From NCBI RefSeq assembly GCF_019457915.1, contig NZ_JAHZSS010000005.1, positions 124,001 to 188,000 on the forward strand: DNA of 64,000 bases. Reading direction: 5' to 3'. A program made the translations under genes and the position numbers. This stretch comes from Neiella holothuriorum (GTDB lineage: Bacteria; Pseudomonadota; Gammaproteobacteria; Enterobacterales; Neiellaceae). Under the pieces are notes generated by a model. The model was not told where the DNA came from. It saw only the letters and a list, made by a program, of their open reading frames with translations, and did no database searches. Within the stretch, counting starts at the first letter, position 1. Every line of letters starts with the position of its first letter. Below, piece by piece: positions 52,473 to 61,890 of the stretch.

Positions 52473-52549
52473 TCCCCAGTAGCTCAGTTGGTTAGAGCGG
52501 TGGACTGTTAATCCATGTGTCGTTGGTTCAACTCCAACCTGGGGAGCCA
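52473..52549 (+). tRNA. tRNA-Asn (anticodon GUU), copy 1
   Basis: The 77-base tRNA has acceptor TCCCCAG paired with CTGGGGA, anticodon loop CTGTTAA (GUU), T loop GTTCAACTC and an encoded CCA (end 52549). It is followed by a second tRNA-Asn. Confidence 0.96.
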
Positions 52550-52590
52550 CATTTTTAGATTCGGCTCCGGCGGAATCAAAACAAGTTTAT

Positions 52591-52666
52591 TCCTCCATAG
52601 CTCAGTTGGTAGAGCGACGGACTGTTAATCCGCAGGTCACTGGTTCGAGCCCAGTTGGAGGAGCCA
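52591..52666 (+). tRNA. tRNA-Asn (anticodon GUU), copy 2
   Basis: The 76-base tRNA has acceptor TCCTCCA, anticodon loop CTGTTAA (GUU), T loop GTTCGAGCC and an encoded CCA. It differs from copy 1 at many stem positions, so the pair is not a recent duplication. Confidence 0.96.
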
Positions 52667-52671
52667 CATCG

Positions 52672-52701
52672 AAAAAGCCCGCTCATTGAGCGGGCTTTTT
52701 T
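52672..52701 (+). terminator. Terminator after the tRNA-Asn pair
   Basis: AAAAAGCCCGCTC-ATT-GAGCGGGCTTTTTT is a 13-base stem with a T-run, six bases after the tRNA end. Confidence 0.93.
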
Positions 52702-52817
52702 GCTATTAAGCTACGGCTAAGTTAAGCGTTGAACTGCAGCGTTCGATCATCAAACAGCCAAGGCCACTTGTAGTGCCCCTGCCCGTCAAGAAAGACTAAA
52801 ACGTGAGTTCGTTAATC

Positions 52818-53933
52818 TTAATCCTTTAATGACAGTAATTGACGGTATACCGCTTCATTGCCTTCGGCCATTACCTGAATACTGAACTCGTCCAACATAA
52901 GCTGCCGGCCTTGTTGACCTAACTTACTGCGCAGTTCGTGGTCTGCCATCACCTTTAAGATCAATGCAGTTAGTTCAGGGATTTCACCAGGCGTCATCAA
53001 ATAGCCATTCACATCGTCTCGAACCGCCTCTGGAATGCCTCCCGCTCGGCCTGCAATAACCGGCACACCGCATGCGCTTGCTTGTAACAAACTGACACCA
53101 AGGCCTTCTTTAAACGCGGGGTGAACAACCAGATCTAACCCAGGTAATAGCGACGGCATATCAGTACGAAAACCGGCAAAATGAACTTTTGACGTCAATC
53201 CAAACTGATTCACCATTTCGCGCAGCTTGGCCTGTTCTGGCCCTTTGCCAAAAAAGATGACATTCACTTGAGGAAGTTGCTGCAAAATTTCTGGCAATGC
53301 GTGCAGTAACGTGTGGTGACCTTTGCGCTCGATAAGCTGCGCGATGACGCCAATGTTCAAGCTATTTTGAGGTAATTCGAATTCTTTCTTTAGGCGCGCA
53401 CTGGCTGTTTCATCGGGCTGAAATTTATCGGTATCCACCGCGCTACGAATGGTTTTGACGTGTTCGGGCTGGACCCCTTCGCTTAACAGTACCTGCCGAA
53501 TGCCTTCTGAAATAGTGATCACTTGTTGGTAACCGTGATATTTCCACCGTGCAAACCAACCCGGTTCAGTGTTATCAACACGGCGCGACACAATCGCTCG
53601 GATCCCTGCTTTTTTGGCTGCCAACAAGCCGAACAAGTCAGCGCCTCGGCGCGATTGCACGTGCAATAAGTCGATCTGATGTTGTTTAATCAAGCGGGCT
53701 AATCGGAACACTAAGCCAACATCAATGTCGCCGTTCATGGGCACTTCTAAAACCTGAGCCACAGCGCTTGCTGATTGAGCAATGTCACTGCCCGGCGGAC
53801 ACGCTAAGTAGTATTCAATATCGGAGTGTTGCAGCGCCTGCAAAATATAAAAGACTTGCTGCGCTCCGCCATATAGATGTCGGCCGGCTTCAAGGTGAAG
53901 CACTCGCATTGGTTTACTAGAACTAGTGGCCAT
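52818..53933 (-). CDS. Family 4 glycosyltransferase of the LPS core region
   Basis: The product has about 371 residues from ATG 53933; the open frame reaches 53945. It has a GT-B fold with nucleotide-sugar motifs NIGVIAQLIERKGHHTLLHA and HPAFKEGLGVSLLQASACGV (the E..G..L..EA-type donor site). The N-terminal half begins RVLHLEAGRHLYGGAQQVFY, as in LPS and capsule glycosyltransferases. It overlaps the heptosyltransferase gene by 11 bases, so the two are translationally coupled. Which sugar it adds is not known. Confidence 0.82.
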   Translation of the reverse strand: MATSSSKPMRVLHLEAGRHLYGGAQQVFYILQALQHSDIEYYLACPPGSDIAQSASAVAQVLEVPMNGDIDVGLVFRLARLIKQHQIDLLHVQSRRGADLFGLLAAKKAGIRAIVSRRVDNTEPGWFARWKYHGYQQVITISEGIRQVLLSEGVQPEHVKTIRSAVDTDKFQPDETASARLKKEFELPQNSLNIGVIAQLIERKGHHTLLHALPEILQQLPQVNVIFFGKGPEQAKLREMVNQFGLTSKVHFAGFRTDMPSLLPGLDLVVHPAFKEGLGVSLLQASACGVPVIAGRAGGIPEAVRDDVNGYLMTPGEIPELTALILKVMADHELRSKLGQQGRQLMLDEFSIQVMAEGNEAVYRQLLSLKD

Positions 53934-54969
53934 GACGTAGCTCACTTAATTGCTGCAATTCAGCCATGACTTGATCTGCGGTTATTTGTTCTAAGCAGGT
54001 AAACGCACCATCGCATGTGGGTCGACGTCGGCAAGGCGAACAATCCAAATCATGATAAATCACACGAGCGCCCACCCATCCCGTATCAAGGTAAGGTCGG
54101 GTTGAGCCAAACAGCGCCACCACAGGTGTTTTCTGGGCGATGCATAAATGCGTCAGGCCAGTATCCACGCCAATCGCCATGCGACCTTGTTGAATAATAG
54201 CTGCGGTTTCTGTCAGGCTGGTTTGCCCCACTAAATTCACGATGTGCTCACTCGCAGCGGCCAGCTTTTCGGCATGTTCTTTATCGCCCGGCCCGCCGAG
54301 CATCACCAGTGGCATGTCGTATTTTGCTGCAAACTGCTCCGCTAGTGCGAACCAATGTTTGTCAAACCAATGCTTTTGCGGCCGCGTAGTAAACGGCAAG
54401 ATCAATCCATAAGGGCCATTGATTCCAGCTTGCAGCAGTTTGTAACGCGCTTCGCCGAGTGTCGCGCCCTTAATACCAATCGTCATGCGGAAATGGTTAT
54501 CATCATCGGCTCCCAAGTAGCGGGCCATTTGGCGATACTCGGAGCTGATCCGCGGATCATTGTTGAGCTTCTCAATGGCATCGGTCAGCAACCAATGGGA
54601 TTTTTCTTTCGACTTAAAGCCAAAGCGTTGTTTCGCACCAGACAACCAAGCGAGAAAACTACTTTTCAGCAGGCCTTGTATTTCAACAGCCGTATCAAAG
54701 TTTTGCGAGTGGAGTTGCTGGCGAAATTCGCCAATAGCATTCCACAGTTGCTTGTATTTTTTAGCTTTCCATAATTGCTGCCATTGTTGCCGCGGCCAAA
54801 CGATGATCTGATCAATACCGTCGGTTTCTTTGAGCATTTGCTGTGCGGCAGGTTCAGCCAACCAAGCGATATGGGCATTTGGATAACGACTACGAAGCGC
54901 TGGAACAATACCCGATGCCATGATGACATCACCAATGGCACTGAGCCGGACGATAAGAATTCGCTGCAT
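53923..54969 (-). CDS. Family 9 glycosyltransferase (ADP-heptose:LPS heptosyltransferase-like)
   Basis: The 348-residue GT9 protein has the start ILIVRLSAIGDVIMASGIVP, the donor-binding stretch LGGPGDKEHAEKL, and the heptosyltransferase end VGVDTGLTHLC and ALFGSTRPYLDTGW. A cysteine cluster, DLDCSPCRRRPTCDGAFTC, is typical of WaaC/WaaF-like members. It probably adds a heptose to the Kdo-lipid A inner core. It is divergent from waaA, with which it shares the short intergenic region. Confidence 0.88.
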   Translation of the reverse strand: MQRILIVRLSAIGDVIMASGIVPALRSRYPNAHIAWLAEPAAQQMLKETDGIDQIIVWPRQQWQQLWKAKKYKQLWNAIGEFRQQLHSQNFDTAVEIQGLLKSSFLAWLSGAKQRFGFKSKEKSHWLLTDAIEKLNNDPRISSEYRQMARYLGADDDNHFRMTIGIKGATLGEARYKLLQAGINGPYGLILPFTTRPQKHWFDKHWFALAEQFAAKYDMPLVMLGGPGDKEHAEKLAAASEHIVNLVGQTSLTETAAIIQQGRMAIGVDTGLTHLCIAQKTPVVALFGSTRPYLDTGWVGARVIYHDLDCSPCRRRPTCDGAFTCLEQITADQVMAELQQLSELRHGH

Positions 54970-55029
54970 GAAAATTGTGCGCCTAACGGGTTACCTCTCC
55001 ATTGGAACAACAAGGAGGTAAGCAAAACG

Positions 55030-55041
55030 ATGAGGGTATGA
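55030..55041 (+). other. Possible three-codon leader frame before waaA
   Basis: ATG AGG GTA TGA (55030-55041) is preceded by AGGAGGT ten bases upstream, the strongest ribosome binding site near waaA. Its stop TGA overlaps an in-frame waaA ATG at 55038 (ATGA). It could be a coupling leader or a chance arrangement. Confidence 0.3.
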
Positions 55042-55100
55042 TACGATCGCCGCTTGTAATCAACAAACCTAATGGCCCCGCCGCAGCAAATTCTACCGCC

Positions 55101-56387
55101 ATGATTGTCAGACTTTGTTATTCCACACTGCTATTTCTTGCCTTGCCGATCATTTTGGGTCGTCAATTGTGGCGTTCGCGCCAAGATGCTGGCCACCGCC
55201 AACGTTGGTCGGAACGATTGGGTTTTGTTGCCCCGTTGGATCGAACTAACGGCCGCATCATCCATTTTCATTTGGTCTCAGTGGGTGAAACCTTGGCGGC
55301 GTTGCCACTTCTTAACTTGTGGTTAAAGCAACACCCGACTGATCAGGTACATGTCACTTGCATGACGTTAACGGGTTCACGTGAAATACAAAAGCGGCTA
55401 GGCGATCAAGTTAGTCACAGCTATTTGCCCTACGATCTGCCAATGGCCATGAGCACGTTCTACCGAAGGATCCCAGCGGCGGTCACGGTCATTATGGAAA
55501 CGGAGCTTTGGCCCAATTTGTTGTACCAAGCCAAACGTCATCAGGTCAAAACCTTGGTGATGAACGCTCGACTGTCAGAGCGCTCTTTTAATCGTTATGG
55601 TCGTTGGCCTGTGGCAACCCAGCACCTACTGGCTCCAGTCAATCTGATTTGCTGCCAAAACCAAGCAACGCTCGATCGGTTTGCCGCACTGGGAGCCCGC
55701 AGCAACCAATTACAGCTTACCGGCAATTTAAAATTTGATATGGACATTGCCGATGACTTATTGGAGCGCGGCAACACGCTACGCATAGAATTAGGCGAAA
55801 AACGCCCTATTTGGATTGCTGGCAGCACCCACGATGGCGAAGACGACATATTGCTGCAAGCCCACGCCTCCATTTGCCATCGTCATCCCGACGCACTACT
55901 CATTTTGGTGCCAAGGCACCCCGAGCGGTTTGATCAAGTAGCCAAACTGATTAGCCAACACAACCTGTCATTTGAACGCCGCAGTAACCACGACGTATCC
56001 GGGCAACAACTACACACCGCAAATGTACTGCTCGGCGATACCATGGGCGAATTGATGGTGTTGTATCGAGCGGCTGATATTGCTTTTGTTGGTGGCAGCT
56101 TAGTTGAGCGTGGCGGTCATAATCCGTTAGAGCCAGTCGCATTGACCCGGCCAGTCGTAAGTGGCCGTCATGTATTTAACTTTACCGAAGTGTACCAAAT
56201 GCTTGATGAACAACAGGCGGTGCGCTGGGCAAACGACGCACCAGCACTGGCAACAGCGGTAACCACACTATTGACAGATGCCGCGCAAGCGAACGACATG
56301 ACATTAGCAGCCAGCCAAGTATTAAGTCGCCATCAAGGCGCAAAAGAGAAAACTCAAGCGGCGATTACGTCACTGCTAGACGAGTGA
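55101..56387 (+). CDS. waaA: 3-deoxy-D-manno-octulosonic acid transferase
   Basis: WaaA (KdtA) adds Kdo to lipid A precursor at the inner membrane. The 428-residue product from ATG 55101 (MIVRLCYSTLLFLALPIILG) matches the family length and has the N-terminal anchor. An in-frame ATG at 55038 would add 21 residues and has better upstream signals, so the start is uncertain. Motifs are HLVSVGETLAALPLL (Glu general base), VIMETELWPNLL, WIAGSTHDGEDD and FVGGSLVERGGHNPLEPV. It is divergent from the heptosyltransferase gene. Confidence 0.94.
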   Translation: MIVRLCYSTLLFLALPIILGRQLWRSRQDAGHRQRWSERLGFVAPLDRTNGRIIHFHLVSVGETLAALPLLNLWLKQHPTDQVHVTCMTLTGSREIQKRLGDQVSHSYLPYDLPMAMSTFYRRIPAAVTVIMETELWPNLLYQAKRHQVKTLVMNARLSERSFNRYGRWPVATQHLLAPVNLICCQNQATLDRFAALGARSNQLQLTGNLKFDMDIADDLLERGNTLRIELGEKRPIWIAGSTHDGEDDILLQAHASICHRHPDALLILVPRHPERFDQVAKLISQHNLSFERRSNHDVSGQQLHTANVLLGDTMGELMVLYRAADIAFVGGSLVERGGHNPLEPVALTRPVVSGRHVFNFTEVYQMLDEQQAVRWANDAPALATAVTTLLTDAAQANDMTLAASQVLSRHQGAKEKTQAAITSLLDE

Positions 56388-56397
56388 CAGCAACACG

Positions 56398-57462
56398 TTA
56401 GCCGAGGTTGGCCACCGGTGAACCACCCGAATAAGATTGAGCTTGGCGGTACACCGTTTCTAACCGAGGCACCGACGAACAAGGGCTAAAACTTTTGCAA
56501 TAAAGCTTAAAGCCAGCTTCTGCTTTTTGCTGCAGTTGTTCGGGCTGCGCTTGGTATGCTTTTATCAGTTGTTCCGCCAACCCCTGTACATCGCCCGGCT
56601 CAGTCAACCAAGCTTGCTGCTCGGTGAGAAAATCCTTGGGGCCTTCAGTACGTGTACTGACAATCGCAAGACGCTGTGACATCGCCTCAATTAACACCAT
56701 ACCAAACGGTTCGCTGGTTGATGGCAAAACGAACACATCAAATTCTGAGAATGCTTTACTAATGTCGGATACCCAAGGCTTCAGGTGAACATGCTCAGCA
56801 AGACCACAAGTACGGATCTGCTGATTTAGTGCATACACGTCAGGCCCATCGCCCGCTATGGTCAATGCCACCGGCACGCCTTGTTGGTGACAAAGTGCCA
56901 CAGCATTAATTAAATGGTGATAACCCTTTTTCTGAATCAACCGCCCCATAGCGAACAATCGTACCGGTTGCTGATAGCTGCGCGGTTGCAACAATGGTTT
57001 GAGGCGAGTGAAGTTACCAATAACATCAACACGGTCATTCTCAACGCCGTGGGCGATAAGATACGCTCGGTGAGCTGGCGTCAGCGCAATCAGACGGTCA
57101 GCGTGAGCATAGCGTTTAACATTGCCATAATTGTGCAGGGTAACGACTAACGGAATACCGAGTCGTTGCGGGGTTGTTGCCAGTAAGGACATGGCCTTAC
57201 GTAAGTGGGCATGGACCACGTCGGGCTGAATTTCTGCCAGCAAACAAGCCAAACGCCAACGCGCCAGCGGACTGTAGCGGCAAACCACAGGAAGCCGGTG
57301 CAAACGGATGTTGTCATGACGTAATTTGTTGGCCCATAAAAATTCGGGGTGAACAACTGCCTCCACCATATGACCGCGATCAGCAAGCGCCAAACTGGTG
57401 TCAACAAACACCCGCTCGGCTCCACCAACGGCTTTATTCATCATGATTTGGCAAATTCTCAA
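56398..57462 (-). CDS. Family 4 glycosyltransferase (LPS core)
   Basis: The product has 354 residues from TTG 57462, with GGGGAG seven bases upstream. The acceptor-side motif is MMNKAVGGAERVFVDTSLAL. The donor site includes FAMGRLIQKKGYHHLINAVA and FVLPSTSEPFGMVLIEAMSQ with the E-x7-E pattern. It belongs to the GT4 group common in LPS core loci and is convergent with waaA. The sugar and linkage are unknown. Confidence 0.82.
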   Translation of the reverse strand: MRICQIMMNKAVGGAERVFVDTSLALADRGHMVEAVVHPEFLWANKLRHDNIRLHRLPVVCRYSPLARWRLACLLAEIQPDVVHAHLRKAMSLLATTPQRLGIPLVVTLHNYGNVKRYAHADRLIALTPAHRAYLIAHGVENDRVDVIGNFTRLKPLLQPRSYQQPVRLFAMGRLIQKKGYHHLINAVALCHQQGVPVALTIAGDGPDVYALNQQIRTCGLAEHVHLKPWVSDISKAFSEFDVFVLPSTSEPFGMVLIEAMSQRLAIVSTRTEGPKDFLTEQQAWLTEPGDVQGLAEQLIKAYQAQPEQLQQKAEAGFKLYCKSFSPCSSVPRLETVYRQAQSYSGGSPVANLG

Positions 57463-57478
57463 GTTTCAGCTCCCCACG

Positions 57479-57503
57479 CTGTTACCGCGCCAAATGGTAA
57501 CAG
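57479..57503. promoter_or_regulatory. Palindromic site upstream of the GGDEF-EAL gene
   Basis: CTGTTACC-GCGCCAAAT-GGTAACAG has perfect 8-base arms. ATGGTAAC recurs as a half-site near 57548. It lies in the divergent gap between the GT4 gene and the GGDEF-EAL gene, and is a candidate operator. The regulator is not known. Confidence 0.45.
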
Positions 57504-57747
57504 CTCTCAGTTTCAGGTAAAGGCTTGGATAGTACATTGCTCATAAAATGGTAACGACCTCATAGGAGTAGCTCACAAAACCAGTTATCATGCTGGCGGT
57601 TTAAAAATAGGCTAGTTGGTCCTTGCTGTATGTTATAACAGCAAATTTTAGTCAATTGAGATAATGTCAGTAACCTCATTACTGATGCGTTTGATGGCTA
57701 GCGCTACGACCACCGAGCCCACAATAAAAGCAAAGGAAATCTGCAAT

Positions 57748-59679
57748 ATGTCGGCAGTTGCGAAACTAAAACTAACTACTTGGGTTCTGTTTGCACTTTG
57801 TGCGATTGTGATGCTGATCATCACCATCATGAATCTTAACCAAGCGCTGCAAAGCGATGGCCAGCGAGCATTGCAAATGGCTCGCGGCATTATTATCGAT
57901 ACCACGACGTCAGCCCCTGACTGGCAACCGCTTGAACGTCAATTTGCGCTTTACCAACTGACCATTACCGATCTTGATAGCAATCAAACCTTGTTGGACT
58001 ACCAACGTCCGGTGAGGTTCACTATGCCCGCCAGCCTACTCTCTAATTTAACGATTGACGGTCACCACAACATTACCGTGCGCGGTTACAACGTTCAGTT
58101 GTCGTTAGATCACAGCAGCGCCCTCGCTCAAACTGCCAATACCATTTTGTTTTGTTTTATCACCCTGACGGCATTGGCAGTCCTGCTCAGCCTATTGTTG
58201 CAGCGCGGCAACCGGCAGCAAGTCAAGCTTGATCATCAAAACCTCGAAGCTGCCCTGCTCAAAATCAGTAAACTTGAAACCCACGCAGTTCTGCCTGAGA
58301 CCACCAGCGAGGCGATGAAACAACTCGATAAGCCACTGAGCTTAGTGGTTCAAAAAGTTGTCACGCCGTTATTAGTAAAAAATGAAGAAATCGCGACGTT
58401 ACAACGCCACGCCTTCCACGATGATTTAACCGGTTTTGGTAACAAGAACCTGTTTAAAGAAGAAATGATGCATTTGCTGCAGCAATCATCTGTCACCAAT
58501 TATGGTTTGCTGGTGATCATGCGAGCCAATGCGTTGGGTGCTATTAATGATGAATCCGGCTACGCGGCTGGCGATGATTACATCAAACAATTGGTAACCG
58601 TGATTGAAGGTGCCACCGCCCATTTCCAACGATTCAGCTGCTATCGCTTAAACACCAGCGATCTGGCTGTGGTCTTTAATTTTGAAGCGAAAAAAGAACA
58701 TCAAAAAATTGCCCAGCTTTATACCGGCCTGATCAATGAATTAGCGCGCAAACTGGGTAAAGAAGAGTTGGCCAATGTTGGCATCACCGACTTTCAATCG
58801 GGTGACAATGTCAGCGAATTATTGGCTCGATGTGATAATGCGCTTAGCTTAGCGACCACCCGCAGCGGCAATAGCTGGCACTTTAGCGATAGTCCAATCA
58901 GCCAAGCCGAGCAAGGCAAGCAACAATGGCGCTCCGTTATTCTCAACATTATTGAAGAAAGTCGCGTCACGCTTTACGGTCAGCCACAAATGGCCTTGAA
59001 CGATAACACCAGCGTATATACCGAATTACAAGCCCGCTTTGTTGATGCCAACGGTGAGCCCTTGTCCACCGCCAGTTTGATTGCGCAAGCACAAAGCAAT
59101 GACTTGATGATTCAATTGGATAAAACCATCATCGAGCATGCGGTTGAGTTAGCGCGCAACACCGCTCCTTATACCGATAACTACGCCATTAACTTGTCGA
59201 ACAGCAGCATCATGGATGCTCATTTCTGTATTTGGTTAGAACGGCAGTTGTTACGTGATCCTTCCATTACCCGCCGATTGGTGTTTGAAGTCTCCGAGCA
59301 TGGTTTGACCTCGGACATTTCCGCTGGCCGTCGAATCATCGATATCATTCATCGAGTGGGTGCTCGTTTTACCATTGAGCACTTTGGCACGTCGATTTTG
59401 TCGTTGAAGTATTTCCGCGAGCTAAATCCAGACTGGGTCAAACTCGATGCCAGTCACACCGCCGAGCTAGAACAAGATCGCAAGCTGCAATACTTCATTC
59501 GTACGCTTGTCGACATCACCCACCAAATGGGCGTCAGAGTGATTGCTGAAGCGGTAGAAACGGTTGAGCAAAAACAATTGCTCGACACCTTGAATATCGA
59601 CGTAATTCAAGGCTATTTCGTGGGTAAGCCTGAGCCTATAGAATCACCCGACGAAACCACCATCAGCTTTGAAAGCTAA
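57748..59679 (+). CDS. Degenerate GGDEF-EAL membrane protein, CsrD-like
   Basis: The product has 643 residues from ATG 57748, with AAGGAAA upstream; the frame is open to 57664. Two membrane spans (about 10-30 and 135-155) enclose a small periplasmic domain. The GGDEF domain keeps the DDLTGFGNKNLF start, but the active motif is YRLNTSDLAVVF instead of GGDEF. The EAL domain has YTELQARF in place of EAL, and IEHFGTSILSL in place of DDFG. It therefore likely lacks cyclase and phosphodiesterase activity. Size and layout match CsrD, which controls decay of CsrB-type RNAs; uvrY, elsewhere in the window, belongs to the same circuit. Confidence 0.72.
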   Translation: MSAVAKLKLTTWVLFALCAIVMLIITIMNLNQALQSDGQRALQMARGIIIDTTTSAPDWQPLERQFALYQLTITDLDSNQTLLDYQRPVRFTMPASLLSNLTIDGHHNITVRGYNVQLSLDHSSALAQTANTILFCFITLTALAVLLSLLLQRGNRQQVKLDHQNLEAALLKISKLETHAVLPETTSEAMKQLDKPLSLVVQKVVTPLLVKNEEIATLQRHAFHDDLTGFGNKNLFKEEMMHLLQQSSVTNYGLLVIMRANALGAINDESGYAAGDDYIKQLVTVIEGATAHFQRFSCYRLNTSDLAVVFNFEAKKEHQKIAQLYTGLINELARKLGKEELANVGITDFQSGDNVSELLARCDNALSLATTRSGNSWHFSDSPISQAEQGKQQWRSVILNIIEESRVTLYGQPQMALNDNTSVYTELQARFVDANGEPLSTASLIAQAQSNDLMIQLDKTIIEHAVELARNTAPYTDNYAINLSNSSIMDAHFCIWLERQLLRDPSITRRLVFEVSEHGLTSDISAGRRIIDIIHRVGARFTIEHFGTSILSLKYFRELNPDWVKLDASHTAELEQDRKLQYFIRTLVDITHQMGVRVIAEAVETVEQKQLLDTLNIDVIQGYFVGKPEPIESPDETTISFES

Positions 59680-59691
59680 GCCACTAAGCGC

Positions 59692-60567
59692 TTAGCTCGA
59701 TCGCCGGTGTTGACTGACCAGCACGCCGGCGAAAATCAAACCACAGGCCAGCAACTGCACCAACGTTAATTTTTCACCCAAGATCAGGTAAGCAAACAAC
59801 AGGGTAAAAATTGGGATGAGGTTGGTAAACGCCGTTGCTCGGCTCAATTCAATATGGGCGATGGCTGTGTTGTACAGCAAATAAGCCCCAAGCGTTACGC
59901 CAACCCCAAGGTACAAGGTCGCCATCATCGATACATCAAAGCTTAATGGTGGGATCCCAACATACACGGCCATCGGCATAAAGAAGATCGTACCGGCGAA
60001 TGCCTGTAACGCAGTAAGTGAAATGGGTGAATAACGTTGCGATAGTTTTTTCAGACACAGGCAATACACCGCAGCGCAAGCCATGGCCGCAAGCTCTAGT
60101 GCATTGCCCAACAGCGGATTACTAGCATGCTCACTTTGCTCCGCAAACCCACTCAAGATAGCAACGCCCACAAACGCAATACCAAAGCCGCTCACGGCAA
60201 TTCGATTCAAGCGCTCACCTAATACGACAAATGCTGCCAGCGCTACCATTGGCGGCAATAAAGAGGTAATCATCCCTGCCTGTGAAGCTGACGTATACTG
60301 AAGCGCTAGGCCTTCGAGCATGAAATAAAGGCAGGGCTCAGCAAGCGACATCAGTAGTAGCAATTTCCAGTCACCGGCTTGGTATTGGAAATGGCGCAAT
60401 TTTGGCCACATCAGCAAGAAGCACACGCTAGCTGCGACCATGCGCAAAAAGATAACCACCATTGGCGGGTAATCGGTGAACGCTATTTTCAGTGCAATAA
60501 ACGAGCTGCCCCACAACAAGGTGGCAAGCACCAGCGCTAATACCGGAAGAAGTGGGTTATTTTTCAT
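59692..60567 (-). CDS. EamA/DMT-family transporter
   Basis: The product has about 291 residues with ten membrane segments in two EamA repeats (residues about 5-140 and 150-285). Motifs are LWGSSFIALKIAF and LSRATAFTNLIPIFTLLFAYL. It is a drug/metabolite exporter or amino acid/nucleotide exporter type. ATG 60567 (MKNNPLL) is preferred, but the frame is open to 60606 and no clear ribosome binding site decides. It is divergent from rsxA. Confidence 0.8.
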   Translation of the reverse strand: MKNNPLLPVLALVLATLLWGSSFIALKIAFTDYPPMVVIFLRMVAASVCFLLMWPKLRHFQYQAGDWKLLLLMSLAEPCLYFMLEGLALQYTSASQAGMITSLLPPMVALAAFVVLGERLNRIAVSGFGIAFVGVAILSGFAEQSEHASNPLLGNALELAAMACAAVYCLCLKKLSQRYSPISLTALQAFAGTIFFMPMAVYVGIPPLSFDVSMMATLYLGVGVTLGAYLLYNTAIAHIELSRATAFTNLIPIFTLLFAYLILGEKLTLVQLLACGLIFAGVLVSQHRRSS

Positions 60568-60718
60568 GCAATTGACTGTCATTTGGGCGAAAAGGCCGGC
60601 AACCATACCAGCTCTAAACAGGAAGACAAAATCCCTGCTCTCAGCTGGTTGTTATCAGGCTGTCAAAATCGGATAATAGCCGGGTTTTATAGCCCGCTAA
60701 ACAATAATTTGGGGGAAC

Positions 60719-61300
60719 ATGGGCGACTACCTGCTTCTGATCATTGCAACGGTACTGGTCAACAATTTTGTGCTGGTCAAATTCCTTGGCTTGTGTCCTT
60801 TTATGGGCGTATCGAGCAAACTGGAAACCGCGATTGGCATGTCGCTGGCAACCACCTTTGTGTTGACGCAGGCCTCGGCAACGTCTTATCTGGTTGAGCA
60901 TTACCTGCTGGTTCCCCTATCGCTTGAGTTTTTGCGCACCATGGCGTTCATTCTCGTGATTGCCGTGGTGGTTCAAGTCACCGAAATGGTGGTGCAAAAA
61001 ACCAGCCCATCGTTGTACCGGTTGCTGGGCATCTTTTTACCCTTGATCACCACCAACTGTGCAGTACTGGGTGTGGCGCTCCTCAATATCAACGAACAAC
61101 ACAGCTTTATTGAATCATTGTTGTATGGCTTTGGCGCTGCCGTTGGTTTCTCGTTAGTACTGGTACTTTTTGCTTCGATGCGCGAACGCATTGCTGCGGC
61201 CGATGTGCCCTTGCCTTTTCGAGGCACGGCCATTGCGATGATCACCGCAGGCCTAATGAGCCTCGCCTTTATGGGCTTTACCGGGTTGGTGAAACTGTAA
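60719..61300 (+). CDS. rsxA: RsxA, electron transport complex subunit A
   Basis: This 193-residue inner-membrane subunit of the Rsx/Rnf complex moves electrons between NADH and ferredoxin-type carriers or keeps SoxR reduced. It has six membrane segments, with start [27 protein letters not shown] and [13 protein letters not shown]. Cysteines sit in the membrane for a shared Fe-S cluster with RsxE. The last base of its stop is the first base of the rsxB ATG. Confidence 0.96.
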   Translation: MGDYLLLIIATVLVNNFVLVKFLGLCPFMGVSSKLETAIGMSLATTFVLTQASATSYLVEHYLLVPLSLEFLRTMAFILVIAVVVQVTEMVVQKTSPSLYRLLGIFLPLITTNCAVLGVALLNINEQHSFIESLLYGFGAAVGFSLVLVLFASMRERIAAADVPLPFRGTAIAMITAGLMSLAFMGFTGLVKL

Positions 61301-61890
61301 TGGATGCCGTGTTTCTCGCCTTAATCGCGCTCGGCGCGCTTGCCCTGTTATTTGGTTTAGCGCTCGGTTACGCCGCCATCAAATTCAAAGTTGATGAAGA
61401 TCCAATTGTCGATCAAATCGACCAATTGCTACCGCAAACGCAATGTGGCCAATGTGGCTACCCCGGTTGTAAGCCCTACGCCAAAGCCATTGCCGATGGT
61501 GATGAGATTAACAAGTGCCCACCAGGTGGCGATGCAACCATCAAACGCTTAGCCGATTTATTGGGCCGAGAAGCCAAGCCTCTCAATGACGCCCATGCGG
61601 GTCCAGATATTAAAACTGTGGCATACATTCGTGAAGATGAGTGCATCGGCTGCACCAAGTGCATTCAAGCTTGCCCAGTCGACGCTATTGTTGGCGCCGC
61701 GCGCCAAATGCACACTGTGATTGCCGATGAGTGCACTGGTTGTGATTTATGCGTTGAGCCTTGCCCTGTGGACTGTATCGACATGCTACCAGTGACACCA
61801 ACCGTGCAAACGTGGCAGTGGCAACTAAACGAAATTCCAGTGAAACAAATCACAACCGAAGCCGCAGTAAATGGTGGTAGCGCCAAATGA
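61300..61890 (+). CDS. rsxB: RsxB, ferredoxin-type subunit of the Rsx complex
   Basis: The 196-residue protein has an N-terminal membrane anchor, then an Fe-S domain with [16 protein letters not shown] and CPPGG. Two 4Fe-4S clusters follow in [16 protein letters not shown] and [16 protein letters not shown]. It carries electrons within the membrane complex. Its TGA overlaps the rsxC ATG (ATGA at 61887-61890), showing tight coupling. Confidence 0.96.
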   Translation: MDAVFLALIALGALALLFGLALGYAAIKFKVDEDPIVDQIDQLLPQTQCGQCGYPGCKPYAKAIADGDEINKCPPGGDATIKRLADLLGREAKPLNDAHAGPDIKTVAYIREDECIGCTKCIQACPVDAIVGAARQMHTVIADECTGCDLCVEPCPVDCIDMLPVTPTVQTWQWQLNEIPVKQITTEAAVNGGSAK

